The notes below the pieces were generated by a model. That model was not told the DNA's origin. It saw only the letters and a list, made by a program, of their open reading frames with translations, and ran no database searches. A stretch of 64,000 nt of DNA from an uncultured Chitinophaga sp. Its GTDB lineage: Bacteria; Bacteroidota; Bacteroidia; Chitinophagales; Chitinophagaceae. Position numbers and translations under genes: made by a program. The DNA is taken from contig NZ_CALEJS010000015.1 in the NCBI RefSeq assembly GCF_937898475.1, positions 434,001 to 498,000 of the forward strand, written 5' to 3'. Positions 7,993 through 18,000 of this stretch are shown one piece after another (position 1 is the first letter of the stretch; every line of letters starts with the position of its first letter).

Positions 7993-8373
7993 ATGAAATC
8001 CCTGGCATCCATATTACTGATCGCTGCACTGGCTTATCTCGCAGGACTCTTCCTGGGCTGGTGGTCTGTTGCCCTCGCTGCATTCCTGGTAGCGCTGGCC
8101 ATCCCCTCGTCCCCCGGAAAGGCTTTTCTCAACGGCTTCATCGCCATCTTCCTGCTATGGATGCTGGTGGCATTCTTCCAGGACGTACGCAACGATCACA
8201 TCCTGGCCAACCGCGTCAGCGAGATCTTCCTGAAAGTACGTAACCCCATCCTGCTTGGTATTGTAAGTTCCATCATCGGCGCCCTGACAGGCGGTATGGG
8301 CGCGCTCTCCGGCAGCCAGCTGCGCAAAGCCCTGCGCCGTAATACTACAGCACGCAGCGAAAACTTTGCCTGA
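7993..8373 (+). CDS. small integral membrane protein, unknown function
   Basis: The 126-residue product has about four hydrophobic segments (residues 4-22, 26-44, 49-66, 86-105), the last glycine rich (IIGALTGGMGALSG), and a basic, polar C terminus. No family was recognised with certainty. Its stop is 3 nt before the start of the DUF5686 gene, so the two are almost certainly translated from one transcript and may act together in the envelope. Confidence 0.7.
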   Translation: MKSLASILLIAALAYLAGLFLGWWSVALAAFLVALAIPSSPGKAFLNGFIAIFLLWMLVAFFQDVRNDHILANRVSEIFLKVRNPILLGIVSSIIGALTGGMGALSGSQLRKALRRNTTARSENFA

Positions 8374-8376
8374 AGA

Positions 8377-10890
8377 ATGTGGAGATACCTTATCCTGCTG
8401 GCACTCCTTGGTGTATCCGCCGGCAGTTCAGCCGGCATTATCCGCGGCCGTGTTACCAATGAAAAGAATGAGCCCCTGCCTTATGCCACCCTGCTGGTGA
8501 AAGGTACCACGGAAGGTACCACTACCAACGCAGCCGGTGAATACCAGCTGGAACTGCCCGATGGCGCCTACAATATAGTATGCCAGTATATGGGTTACCG
8601 AAAGGAGGAAAGATCGGTGAATGTATCCGGCAACCAGGTGCTGGACTTCCAGCTACAGCCCCTCAGTCTGCAGATCCGGGAAGTGACCATCAAGGGCGGG
8701 GGAGAAGACCCTGCCTACGCCATCATCCGCCAGGCCATTAAAAAACGGCCGGTGTATAAGGCCCAGGTACCGGAGTTCAGCTGCAACGCATACATAAAAG
8801 GCATGTTCAAGTTCCGCAATATGCCCGATCGCTTTTTCGGACAGAAAGTGGATAAACAGGACATCGGCGTAGACTCCCTCGGCAGAGGCATCGTATTCCT
8901 TTCGGAATCCGTTACAAAAATATCCGCCCGCCTGCCTGATAAGATCAAGCTGCAGGTGATCTCCTCCCGCCAGAGCGGTGGCGGCTTCGGCTTCAGCTTC
9001 CCCGCCTATATCAATTTCTATGACAACAACGTGCAGGCGGTGATCACGCAGTTCAGTCCCCGTGGCTATGTATCACCCATTGCGGATAACGCCTTGCAGT
9101 ATTATAAATATCACCTCGAAGGTACTTTTATAGAAGATGGCCGCACCGTGAACAGGATACAGGTAACGCCGCGCCGGAAATTTGAACCCCTTTTCTCAGG
9201 GTATATCTTCATCACCGATAACGACTGGCGGATACACAGCGCCAACCTGCTGCTTACACGCGATTACCAGCTGGAGATCATGGACACCCTGCAGATCAGG
9301 CAGATACATGTACCGGTAGACAGCGCGGTATGGCGTACCAAAGACCAGGTGATCACCCTCACCATGAAACAGTTTGGCTTTGATCTACTGGGCAGTTTCG
9401 TGAATGTTTATTCAAACTATAACCTGCATCCCAACTTCCCGCCGGGCTATTTTGATAAGATCCTGATGAAGTATGATACCGCCTTTAACGACAAGGACAT
9501 TCACTATTGGGACAGCATACGGCCAGTGCCCCTGGAAAGGGAGGAAGTAAAGGATTTCAGGGAGAAAGACAGTACCGCCAAAGCCCGGAGAGACAGCCTG
9601 GTGTCTGACCGTCACATCGATTCCCTGCGTAAAAAACAAAAGCCTGTTACGCCACTCAGTGTACTCTGGAGCGGCGTTAAGCATAATTATTATTACCGCC
9701 GCGATACCACCCTGGTAACGAACCGCTTAGCGGTAAAACCCCTGCTTACCCAGCTGGAATACAACACCGTGGAAGGCCTGGTACTAAGTGTGGAACCCAG
9801 TCTGACACTGGATCTTCCGCGTAACCAGGCGTTGCGGATATCGCCCAATCTGCGCTACGGTTTCAGTAATACCCACCTGAATGCGTATACGGAGATCAGC
9901 TGGGAGCAGGAGTCGCGCCTGCGGCAGCGCATTGGTAACAACACCTGGACCCTGGCAGGCGGTAAACGCATTTCACAGTTTAATAAGGATAACCCGATAG
10001 ACGCCCTTACAAATGAAGTATATACGCTGCTGCTGAAGCGGAATTACATGAAGCTGTACGAGAACTGGTTCGGCAGCCTGGCATTCCGCCGCCGTTTTGA
10101 GAACAATGCGGTAATAAAGGCGGGCATCACCTATGAAGACCGCCTCCCGGTAGAGAATACCACCGATTTTGTAGTGTTTAAGGATGCAGGCCGCCAATTT
10201 CTGCCTAACCACCCCTATGAGCTGGCCAGTGTGCCCTTTGTAAGACACCAGGCGCTGGTGGCAGATATCAGTTTCAGTTTTCAACCCGGGCAGCATTTCA
10301 TCGAATTCCCCGACCGTAAGTTTGCCATCGGTTCCAAATATCCCCGTTTTGAGATAGACTACAGCAAAGGCATACACCGTGTTGCAGGCAGCGATGTGGA
10401 TTTTGATAAGTGGTGGGCGCAGGTGTCTGACAACATGAACTTTAAACTGTTGGGTGAGTTCCGCTACCGCCTGGGCGCCGGCGGCTTCCTGAATAACAGG
10501 GAGGTGGGTATTCCTGATTACCAGCACTTTAACGGTAACCAGACCTTTTATAATATTAAGTACCTGAACAGCTTCCAGCTGGCGCCCTACTACCGTTACA
10601 GCACCATCGCGCAATTCTATACCACCGCTAATGTGGAACATCATTTCAATGGGCTGCTAACCAATAAGATCCCGCTGCTGAACCGCCTGAAATGGAACCT
10701 GGTAGCCGGGGCCAATGCCTTTTATGTAAATGGCGACAATAACTATGTGGAAATATTTGCCGGTCTGGAGAATATCCTGAAACTCATAAGGGTGGATATC
10801 ATTGCAGGCCATCAGAGCCAGGATGCAACCCGTATAGGCGTACGCGCAGGATTCGGGGGATTATTGGGGGGAGCGCTTTTCAGAAGATAA
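8377..10890 (+). CDS. DUF5686 outer-membrane protein with carboxypeptidase-regulatory-like N domain
   Basis: This 837-residue protein has a short signal peptide (about residues 1-19), then a carboxypeptidase-regulatory-like beta-sandwich (about 21-105: GIIRGRVTNEKNEPLPYATL, TNAAGEYQLELPDG), then the DUF5686 region beginning with EDPAYAIIRQAIKKRP. The C-terminal 450 residues have alternating aromatic strands typical of an outer-membrane barrel. DUF5686 proteins are common in Bacteroidota and uncharacterised; they resemble TonB-receptor partners by their N domain but lack a plug. The gene is coupled to the membrane protein immediately upstream and ends just before a phased-repeat hairpin. Confidence 0.85.
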   Translation: MWRYLILLALLGVSAGSSAGIIRGRVTNEKNEPLPYATLLVKGTTEGTTTNAAGEYQLELPDGAYNIVCQYMGYRKEERSVNVSGNQVLDFQLQPLSLQIREVTIKGGGEDPAYAIIRQAIKKRPVYKAQVPEFSCNAYIKGMFKFRNMPDRFFGQKVDKQDIGVDSLGRGIVFLSESVTKISARLPDKIKLQVISSRQSGGGFGFSFPAYINFYDNNVQAVITQFSPRGYVSPIADNALQYYKYHLEGTFIEDGRTVNRIQVTPRRKFEPLFSGYIFITDNDWRIHSANLLLTRDYQLEIMDTLQIRQIHVPVDSAVWRTKDQVITLTMKQFGFDLLGSFVNVYSNYNLHPNFPPGYFDKILMKYDTAFNDKDIHYWDSIRPVPLEREEVKDFREKDSTAKARRDSLVSDRHIDSLRKKQKPVTPLSVLWSGVKHNYYYRRDTTLVTNRLAVKPLLTQLEYNTVEGLVLSVEPSLTLDLPRNQALRISPNLRYGFSNTHLNAYTEISWEQESRLRQRIGNNTWTLAGGKRISQFNKDNPIDALTNEVYTLLLKRNYMKLYENWFGSLAFRRRFENNAVIKAGITYEDRLPVENTTDFVVFKDAGRQFLPNHPYELASVPFVRHQALVADISFSFQPGQHFIEFPDRKFAIGSKYPRFEIDYSKGIHRVAGSDVDFDKWWAQVSDNMNFKLLGEFRYRLGAGGFLNNREVGIPDYQHFNGNQTFYNIKYLNSFQLAPYYRYSTIAQFYTTANVEHHFNGLLTNKIPLLNRLKWNLVAGANAFYVNGDNNYVEIFAGLENILKLIRVDIIAGHQSQDATRIGVRAGFGGLLGGALFRR

Positions 10891-10894
10891 CCGG

Positions 10895-11024
10895 GTTTGA
10901 GGTTTGAAGTTTGAGGCTCGTTGCAGGTGCATGATAGCCGGTTAATGAAGGTTGAATGACTGTAGCTCAACTTATAACCTTTAACCAACCTCAAAACTCA
11001 AACTTCAAACCTCAAACTTTCAAA
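10895..11024. repeat. GTTTGAR phased repeat hairpin after the DUF5686 gene
   Basis: The left arm has GTTTGAG, GTTTGAA, GTTTGAG from 10895. The right arm (about 10985-11024) has repeated CTCAAAC/TTCAAAC. The spacer contains TGATAGCCGG at 10932-10941, the same 10-mer as in the 5899-6014 element. It separates convergent genes (DUF5686 on plus, a 39-residue membrane protein on minus), where it could act as a bidirectional terminator. Confidence 0.8.
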
Positions 11025-11051
11025 TAACTTGATTTTTAATAGGAATGGCGA

Positions 11052-11171
11052 CTACGCCTTCAGCCTTTTTTGTTTCTTGGGCTCTTTGCTGTCATCATAA
11101 AAATATGCCAGCACACGGTATACCATGAAGGCGAGGATGAAGTAAAAAACAGAAAGGATAATTGTACTCAT
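11052..11171 (-). CDS. 39-residue single-span membrane protein
   Basis: Reading the minus strand from ATG (11171-11169) to TAG (11054-11052) gives a 39-residue product starting MSTIILSVFYFILAFMVYRV. One hydrophobic helix (residues 3-24) is followed by a charged, lysine-rich tail (DDSKEPKKQKRLKA). The clean helix-plus-basic-tail layout and normal codon use favour a real gene over chance. It has no recognised family and no clear ribosome site. It lies alone between a phased-repeat hairpin and a divergent promoter. Confidence 0.55.
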   Translation of the reverse strand: MSTIILSVFYFILAFMVYRVLAYFYDDSKEPKKQKRLKA

Positions 11172-11356
11172 AAATCACACTTTTTGGGTTACTTTATTGC
11201 TTGTTAAAAGCCCTTAAGTCAAAAAGAATGCCAAAGCAAATGCCGTTTTTCAAGAGGGTCATTATCAATCGTTTACCCGTTCCCGCTGATCTTTCCGCCT
11301 CATGCAGTGTTGTCAGTTGTTGACCTGCGCTTCCACAAAAAATGGCATAGCTGTGG

Positions 11357-11388
11357 TTTGTTTTCCTAACACGATTATGTTATCTTTG
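11357..11388 (+). promoter_or_regulatory. promoter for the 83-residue membrane protein gene
   Basis: TTTG at 11357-11360, a 20-nt spacer and TATCTTTG at 11381-11388 match the Bacteroidota consensus. The start point would be near 11395, about 60 nt before the ATG at 11455. Confidence 0.7.
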
Positions 11389-11454
11389 CTCGTCATTGTT
11401 TGGCTGCCGTCAGCCACCGACATGTGAATTCAGATTAACCCGAAAACACCCCTT

Positions 11455-11706
11455 ATGAAACAGGATTTGTTCACTTCCATCAAACGGCTGGGCGCACGTA
11501 CCAAATGGCTCAGACGGATCTCCATCAGCGTATTTCTTGTTGGTTTGCTGTTAAGCCTCACTGCCCGTATCGGGGTAGCACGGGGCGGAAACAATGTACC
11601 GCTTTTCGTTACTCTAGGCTTTATCGGTTACATATTGATTATCAGCTCCGCCGCCATCCTGCTCCTTCACCTGCTAAAGGTGTGGTCGGCAAGGTTTGAA
11701 GTTTGA
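11455..11706 (+). CDS. small two-span membrane protein, unknown function
   Basis: This 83-residue protein has a basic N terminus (about residues 1-22), then two hydrophobic helices at about residues 24-42 and 51-74. No family was recognised. Its last codons and TGA stop (RFEV-stop, 11692-11706) are encoded by the first heptads of a GTTTGAR phased repeat, so its C terminus appears to have been set by repeat insertion. A strong Bacteroidota promoter lies 67 nt upstream. It may share a transcript with trhO. Confidence 0.65.
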   Translation: MKQDLFTSIKRLGARTKWLRRISISVFLVGLLLSLTARIGVARGGNNVPLFVTLGFIGYILIISSAAILLLHLLKVWSARFEV

Positions 11707-11735
11707 GGTTTGAAGTTGGTTAAAGGTTATAGGTT
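11694..11735. repeat. GTTTGAR heptads, single arm, overlapping a gene end
   Basis: Six in-phase heptads: GTTTGAA, GTTTGAG, GTTTGAA, GTTGGTT, AAAGGTT, ATAGGTT. No matching inverted arm follows before trhO, so this is a half element. The first two heptads encode the last residues and stop codon of the 83-residue membrane protein. Confidence 0.7.
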
Positions 11736-11806
11736 ATTTTTCTTATTTTTGCCCTTTCGTTGAAATTTTGTTCAGCCGGCGTCTGTCCTTAAAATTTCCA
11801 AACATT

Positions 11807-12838
11807 ATGGCATTACACAACCGAGTATCAGCAGACGAGCTAAAGCGCCGTCTTGCAGCAGAAACATTTAAAAGAAGAACCATCTCTTTTTACCAGTACG
11901 CAAGGATCGACGATCCCCAGGCGTTTCGTGACCAACTTTACATTTCCCTGGATGCGCTGAAAGTTTTCGGCCGTATCTATGTTGCCCGCGAAGGCGTGAA
12001 TGCCCAGGTAAGCGTACCAGAGCATAACTTTGATACCTTCCGCGACACCCTCTATGCCATTCCTTTCCTGAACGGCATCCGTCTCAACATCGCGGTGGAC
12101 GATCACGGTAAATCCTTCTGGGTACTGCGTATCAAGGTGAAAGAAAAGATCGTGGCCGACGGCATTACCGATCCCGACTTCGACATGTCCCGCAAAGGCA
12201 AATACCTTGATGCAGCCTCCTTTAATGAGCTCAGCGCCGATCCGGATACCATCATCGTGGATATGCGCAACCACTATGAGTATGAGGTAGGTCATTTTGA
12301 ACGGGCCATAGAAGTGCCGTCCGATACCTTTCGTGAACAGCTGCCCATGGCGGTTGATATGCTGAAAGATCAGAAAGACAAGAACATCGTAATGTACTGC
12401 ACCGGCGGTATCCGCTGTGAAAAAGCCTCTGCCTATCTGCTGCATAACGGCTTCAGGAACGTATACCACCTGGAGGGCGGCATTATAGAGTATGCCAACA
12501 AAGCCCGCCAGCAAGGCCTGCCCAACAAATTCAAAGGCAAGAACTTCGTATTTGACGAGCGCCTCGGCGAACGCATTACAGACGATATCATCAGCCACTG
12601 CCACCAGTGCGGCAAACCCTGCGATACACATACCAATTGTAAGAACGACGGCTGTCACCTGCTGTTCATCCAGTGCGAGGAATGCGCGGCCAAATACGAT
12701 GGCTGCTGCAGTGACGAGTGCTACACCATCCAGCAACTGCCCGCCGATGAGCAGGAACAACTCCGCAAAGGCATCGACAAGGGACAGATGATCTTCAATA
12801 AATCCAAACAAAGGCTAAGGCCCAGCCCGAGACTATAG
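11807..12838 (+). CDS. trhO: tRNA uridine(34) hydroxylase, rhodanese family
   Basis: TrhO (formerly YceA) makes 5-hydroxyuridine at position 34 of certain tRNAs in an oxygen-dependent reaction. The 343-residue product has the N-terminal acylphosphatase-like domain (about 20-120, [15 protein letters not shown]), a rhodanese domain with active-site loop CTGGIRC (Cys198 to Cys204), and a C-terminal cysteine cluster ([25 protein letters not shown]) expected to bind zinc. I prefer the ATG at 11807 ([13 protein letters not shown]) to a TTG 39 nt upstream, because family members start near this point. A TATTTTTG -7-like element lies at about 11748-11755. Confidence 0.9.
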   Translation: MALHNRVSADELKRRLAAETFKRRTISFYQYARIDDPQAFRDQLYISLDALKVFGRIYVAREGVNAQVSVPEHNFDTFRDTLYAIPFLNGIRLNIAVDDHGKSFWVLRIKVKEKIVADGITDPDFDMSRKGKYLDAASFNELSADPDTIIVDMRNHYEYEVGHFERAIEVPSDTFREQLPMAVDMLKDQKDKNIVMYCTGGIRCEKASAYLLHNGFRNVYHLEGGIIEYANKARQQGLPNKFKGKNFVFDERLGERITDDIISHCHQCGKPCDTHTNCKNDGCHLLFIQCEECAAKYDGCCSDECYTIQQLPADEQEQLRKGIDKGQMIFNKSKQRLRPSPRL

Positions 12839-12840
12839 AC

Positions 12841-12920
12841 GTTTGAAAGTTTGAGCGTTTGAAAAGTTTGAAAGTCGCCCAACCCATGGTGACACCTTCA
12901 AACTTTCAAACCCTCAAACT
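12841..12920. repeat. GTTTGAAA 8-nt phased repeat hairpin between convergent genes
   Basis: The left arm has GTTTGAAA, GTTTGAGC, GTTTGAAAA, GTTTGAAA; the right arm has CTTCAAAC, TTTCAAAC, CCTCAAAC. The spacer is about 23 nt (GTCGCCC...GGTGACACC). It begins 2 nt after the trhO stop and ends 5 nt before the stop of the minus-strand response regulator, so it occupies the whole convergent gap, as a bidirectional terminator would. Confidence 0.8.
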
Positions 12921-12925
12921 GACAC

Positions 12926-13642
12926 TCATCTTTTGAGGTACTTATTTTTTAATATTCTTTCCATCACTTCCTCTTTTAAATGCCGGCTGATAGGGATGTA
13001 GTGCGGACCGATAATAATATCGCTGCCGGCTATACGGTCTATTTTTGATAGTGCAACAATATAGGATTTATGTACCCGCAGGAAGTGCAGGGTTGGGAGG
13101 TAGTCTTCTACTGCCTTGAAGGTAAGGTAAGTAATGTACTTCCGCTGCAGGGTATGCAGCACTACATAGTTCTGCAGCGCTTCTGCATACAGTATATCCT
13201 CAAAGCATATACGTTCCAGGCCGTTATCGCATTTAATGAAGAAATACCCGGCATTGTCCGCCGGTGCGGCAGGCCTTTGTAAGAGCTCATAATAGGAGCG
13301 TGCTTTAAGCGCTGCTTTCAGAAAGCGTTCAAAGGCGATGGGTTTCAGCAGGTAGTCAATCACATCCAGCTCAAAGCCCTGTAAGGCGTATTCCGGAAAG
13401 GCGGTGGTAAAGATCACCAGCGGTGGCTGGGGCAGGGAGCGTAGCAGATCCGGCCCGTTGATACGGGGCATCTGGATATCCAGGAAAAGCAGGTGGATCT
13501 GTGTTGTTGGCAGCAGCTGCACGGCTTTTACGGGGCTGTCGCATACGGCCGCTACTTCCAGGAAATCCACATCCGCACAGTATTCCTGCAGGCCTTTCCG
13601 GGCCAATGGTTCATCGTCTACTATCATGCAGCGTAAGTTCAT
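12926..13642 (-). CDS. LytTR-family response regulator
   Basis: This 238-residue two-domain protein has a receiver domain (1-120) with acidic pocket DDE at 9-11, phosphoacceptor Asp55 in FLDIQMP and the conserved Lys in YLLKPI, then a LytTR DNA-binding domain (about 140-238; LYAEALQNYVVLHT, FLRVHKSYIVAL). It is the partner of the LytS-type kinase encoded immediately upstream; the stop and start codons overlap by 4 nt (13639-13642), indicating translational coupling. Target genes cannot be inferred from the window. Confidence 0.92.
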   Translation of the reverse strand: MNLRCMIVDDEPLARKGLQEYCADVDFLEVAAVCDSPVKAVQLLPTTQIHLLFLDIQMPRINGPDLLRSLPQPPLVIFTTAFPEYALQGFELDVIDYLLKPIAFERFLKAALKARSYYELLQRPAAPADNAGYFFIKCDNGLERICFEDILYAEALQNYVVLHTLQRKYITYLTFKAVEDYLPTLHFLRVHKSYIVALSKIDRIAGSDIIIGPHYIPISRHLKEEVMERILKNKYLKR

Positions 13643-14676
13643 GCGATACGGATGTCTAAGGTTACATGAAATGCCTGTGCGGTCTTGTCTATCTGCAGGT
13701 GGTGCCGTTCGGGGTACAGCAGTTCCAGGCGGCGTTTTACATTGGCCAGTCCGATGCCTTTATGTTTGCCGTTTTCCCGCTGCATTTGTTCGCACGTATT
13801 GTACGTTTCCAGTTGCAGAAAGGAGCCCTGCCGCCGCAGGCTGATGTTCACCCTGTTGGGCGCATTGACGTGCGCAGAAACATGCTTGAAGGCATTTTCC
13901 ACAAAGGGTATCAACAGGAGGGGAGCGATCTGGAATTGCCGCATACCCGGATCGCAGTAAAAGGATACCTCGCAGTTTTCGTTGTGCCGCATCTGCTGGA
14001 TAGCTACATAGTTGGCCACATACTGCGCTTCCTTTTCAATGGAGATGGTATCCGTATTACTGTCGTACAACTGGTAGCGCAGCAGGTTGGCAAACTGCAT
14101 CAGCATTTCCCGGGCGGCTTTATTTTCTTTATCGATCAGGAAGTAAACGGCGTTGAGAGAGTTGAACAGCGCATGCGGGTTGATCTGCGCTTTCAGGTAT
14201 TGCAGCTCCTGCTCAGCGCTGGCCCTCAGGGCGCTCTGCAGCCGGTGCTGCGTTTTCAGCTGGTCTATATAGAACTGGATGCCCGCAATGGCGCCTACCA
14301 TAAAGAAGAGCGGTATATACACATCATACAGCTGGCTGTTCAGGTTACTGTTGGGCCACTGGCTGATGCTGGCGGCATAGGGCCTTAGCACCAGGTTTAG
14401 CGCCTGTATCACCAGCCAGCCGGTAAATATGATCAGTGCAGTAAAGGACAGGAAGAAGCCTGCATAACGTTGGCGGTACAATAGTCTGGGTATCAGCACA
14501 TAGTTGGTAAAGTATACCGCCCCGGCCAGGGTCACCACCTTTAATATGCCCGCCCGGATAGTGGCTGCCACTGAAGGATAGGCGTCAATCCGCAATAACA
14601 GCCATACCGCAAAGAAAGCCAGCCAGAATAGCACGTGATGCAGTTTATACCTGGTTATTACCCTATAGATGTTCAT
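13639..14676 (-). CDS. LytS/YehU-type sensor histidine kinase
   Basis: This 345-residue membrane kinase has four hydrophobic segments in the first 140 residues (about 13-33, 39-62, 73-95, 117-138), a short coiled linker, then the HisK_5 type domain with phosphoacceptor His in INPHALFNSLNAV (about residue 167), and a HATPase domain with the N box PFVENAFKHV (about 258-267) and GIGLANVKRRL. No periplasmic sensory domain is visible. This group is paired with LytTR regulators, which agrees with the overlapping gene downstream. Confidence 0.9.
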   Translation of the reverse strand: MNIYRVITRYKLHHVLFWLAFFAVWLLLRIDAYPSVAATIRAGILKVVTLAGAVYFTNYVLIPRLLYRQRYAGFFLSFTALIIFTGWLVIQALNLVLRPYAASISQWPNSNLNSQLYDVYIPLFFMVGAIAGIQFYIDQLKTQHRLQSALRASAEQELQYLKAQINPHALFNSLNAVYFLIDKENKAAREMLMQFANLLRYQLYDSNTDTISIEKEAQYVANYVAIQQMRHNENCEVSFYCDPGMRQFQIAPLLLIPFVENAFKHVSAHVNAPNRVNISLRRQGSFLQLETYNTCEQMQRENGKHKGIGLANVKRRLELLYPERHHLQIDKTAQAFHVTLDIRIA

Positions 14677-14763
14677 GCGGCAATTTAGTGATTGGTAACA
14701 GTTAACGCCGAATACTTACACCTGATGCAGCTTTTACCTGACGAGTGGTACGTTTTGCCTTTA

Positions 14764-14795
14764 CAAAGGTAGGGTTTCTTTGCTGCACCCCTCAA
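14764..14795 (-). promoter_or_regulatory. probable promoter of the LytS/LytTR pair
   Basis: On the minus strand, TTG (14795-14793), a 21-nt spacer and TACCTTTG (14771-14764) form a slightly long-spaced Bacteroidota promoter. The leader to the kinase ATG at 14676 would be about 80 nt. Confidence 0.45.
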
Positions 14796-14808
14796 CTACC
14801 GGCATGCA

Positions 14809-14854
14809 GAAAAAAAGAATCCGCCCCGCGTTGTTTCTTCTACGGCAGGGCGGA
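14809..14854 (-). terminator. Rho-independent terminator of the metal-efflux operon
   Basis: Read on the minus strand, GC-rich arms (14854-14848 with 14826-14820, TCCGCCC/GGGCGGA) flank a 21-nt loop and are followed by a T-rich run (14819-14811). It lies about 155 nt after the RND pump stop codon. Confidence 0.65.
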
Positions 14855-14977
14855 GTAATTGAGCATGAAACCAGTTCAGGAAGTTCGAGATTCTCCTGTA
14901 GCTGCATTTGCATGTTCCATTCTATCAACCTATATGCGAACTAAAACCAGTAGTTTCTTTTATTATCAGTGCCATCC

Positions 14978-15005
14978 GGCTAACAGCCAATAGCCAGCAG
15001 CTATT
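14978..15005. repeat. AGCTAAY heptad array, four units
   Basis: Four in-phase heptads, GGCTAAC, AGCCAAT, AGCCAGC, AGCTATT, end one base from the stop codon of the RND pump gene. The same family occurs at 24954-25016 and 27719-27753. Confidence 0.7.
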
Positions 15006-15006
15006 A

Positions 15007-18000
15007 TTACATCGTATCTTTTTTACTCTTGTAAGCCCCGTAGAATATGATCGGGAAGATCAGCAGCGTCAGTACCGTCGCTGTTATCAAACCTCCGATC
15101 ACCACTATAGCCAGCGGCTTCTGTGTTTCAGAGCCCACGCCATGGGATACCGCCGCGGGTATCAAACCGATGGCAGCCATCAGGGCAGTCATCACCACCG
15201 GTCTTACCCTCGATTCTACGCCCAGGCGGATGGCCTCATTCAGGGGCAGGCGGTTCTCCAGGTTCTTATGGAACACCGATATCAGTATTACCCCGTTCTG
15301 TATACAGATACCAAAAAGTGCGATAAATCCTACCCCTGCAGAGATACCGAAGTTGATGCCCGTAACATGAATGGCCAGTATTCCGCCAATCAGCGCAAAG
15401 GGCACATTCAGCAGTATCAGTCCCGCATCTTTCACACTGCCCAGCATTATAAACAGGATCACAAAAATGGCTACAATGCTAACTGGTATCACCTGCGCCA
15501 GCCGCCCGGTGGCGCGTACCTGGTTCTCAAATTCACCCGTCCAGCCAACACTGTAGCCTTTAGGCAGCTTTATGGCCGCCCTTACTTTACGCTGGGCTTC
15601 TGCAATGGTGCTGCCCAGATCCCGGTCACGCACAGAAAATTTGATACCGATAAAGCGCTTGTTGCCATCCCGGTAAATGAATGCCGGACCGGTAATGGTT
15701 TTGATGGTGGCAATTTCCTTCAACGGCACTTTATTGCCGCCCTGGGTGGGCACCATCAGGTTACGCAGGTCTTCCTCCGTTTTACGGTAATTGGCGTCGT
15801 AACGGATGCGTATATCAAATTTCTTTTCACCTTCATACAGCTGGGTAGCTGTTTTACCACCTATCGCCATTTCTATTACCGCCTGTGCATCGGCAGTATT
15901 CACGCCGTACAGCGCCATCATGTTGTCATGCAGATTGATGCTCATCTCCGGCTGACCAATATTCCTGATCACACCCAGATCGCGTATACCCTGTACATGC
16001 TGCAGTTGTGCAACCACCTGCTGTGAGAGGCTTTCCAGCTTCTCCAGGTCGTCTCCGTAGATCTTTACCCCGTTGGCCGCCTTGAAGCCTGCCACAGCCT
16101 CAGATACGTTGTCACTGATCGGCTGGGAGAAGTTGAGGATAATGCCCGGGTATTTCTTAAGCCTTTGTTCCATCTGGCTGATCAATTCATCTTGAGTGAT
16201 CTTACGTGTCCAATCCTTTTTGGCGGCCAGGTCTACCTGGTACTGTACAAAGTAGAATCCGTTGGGATCGGTGCCGTCGTTGGAACGGCCTACCTGCGAC
16301 AATACCCGCTTTACTTCCGGGAAACCGCCCAGGTCCTGGCGGATGGCACGCGCCATTTTCACACTTTCCGTCAGCGACATGCTCATGGGCAGCTCTGTGG
16401 TAACCCATAGCGAACCTTCGTTCAGCTGGGGCAGGAATTCAGTACCCAGCCAGCGGGCGGAAAAGAAGGTCAGGAACATGAAGCCAAAGGCCATCACCAT
16501 GCTCAGGCGTTTATGCCCATAGGTCCAGTTGAAGCCGCGCATTACAATACGGTCAAAGAACTTCACCACGGGGTTATGCTTTTCCTTCACATTCTTTTTC
16601 AGCAGGATGGAGGTCAGCACAGGAACCAGTGTAAGCGTGAACAGCAGTGCACCCAGCAGGGCAAAGCCCAATGTCCACGCAAGCGGTGAGAACATCTTGC
16701 CTTCCACTTTCTGGAAGGAGAAAATGGGGATCAGGGAGATGATGATGATGAGCTTCGAAAAGAAGATGGCTTTTGCGAGTTCACCGCCCGTCTGTTTGAT
16801 CCATCCCATCTTCGCCAGCTTGTTGAAACGCTCCATGCCATACTTATGCGCCTTATGATCCAGCATCACGAAGATGCCTTCCACCATTACCACCGCCCCG
16901 TCTATGATGATACCGAAGTCGATAGCGCCCATAGAGATCAGGTTGGCGGTCATCCCTTTCAGCCGCAGGCAGAGAAACGCGAACAAAAGCGACAGCGGGA
17001 TGATGATAGATACCGTCAGCGTGGTGCGCCAGTCCGCCATGAAGATGAAGACGATCACCGTTACAAACAGGATACCTTCTACCAGGTTGTGCAACACCGT
17101 ATGGGTACAGAACTCCATCAGGTTATCACGATCGTAAAAGGTGACCATCTTTACATCTCCGGGCAGGATGGTTTCGTTTAACTCCCTGATCTTGTCCTTC
17201 AGCCGGGCTAATACTTCTGTCGGGTTTTCCCCTTTTCGCATTACTACGATGCCTTCTACCAGGTCGTCCTCCTTATCAAGTCCCACCTGGCCTACCCGTG
17301 GCAGCGAGGATTCCCTCACGGTGGCCACATTCTTCACCAGCAGGGGAGTGCCGTTAATATTATCCAGGATGATGTTCTCTATATCTGCTATGCTGTTCAG
17401 TAAACCGATACCCCTTACCACATACGCCTGACCGTTCTTCTCGATCACATCCCCGCCTACGTTGATATTACTTTTGGTAACGGCCTGGTAAAGTTCCAGC
17501 GGCGTGATATCGTATTTAGCCAGTCTTACCGGGTCAGCCTCTATCTCATATATTTTGTCCTGTCCGCCAAAAGCCACAATATCCGCTACTCCTGGTACGC
17601 TGCGCAGCTGGCGGTCTATCACCCAGTTCTGGTAGGTCAGCAGATCGCGGGAGTTACGGCGGTCGCTTTTCAGGTAATAGCGGAATATTTCACCGGTAGG
17701 GCCATAGGGCGGTTGTATCTCCGGGTCGGCGCCTTCAGGAAGGCTGATGCTTTGCAGCATGTTGTTCACCTGTTGCCTGGCGAAGAAATCTTCCACATCA
17801 TCCTCAAAAATGATCTTCACCACGGAGAGGCCGAACATGGTAACCGAGCGTACGCTGGTTTTCTTCTGTACTGCGTTCATCGCCACTTCCACCGGCAGCG
17901 TTACAAAGCGTTCTACTTCCTGTGCACTGCGCCCGTTCCATTTGGTAACGATGATGATCTGTGTATTGGTAACATCCGGGAACGCTTCTATCGGTGTATG

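Larger units (their letters stand above)
14677..15006. other. 330-nt gap between the two minus-strand operons
   Basis: I see no gene here. The gap holds the probable promoter of the LytS kinase (14764-14795), the terminator of the metal-efflux operon (14809-14854) and an AGCTAAY heptad array (14978-15005). The remaining sequence (about 14856-14977) shows no clear feature. Confidence 0.6.

Noticed and set aside
14908..16026. 372-codon plus-strand frame over the end of czcA
   Set aside because: Antisense shadow of the RND pump gene; composition is biased (His, Tyr, Gln) and no motif is seen.
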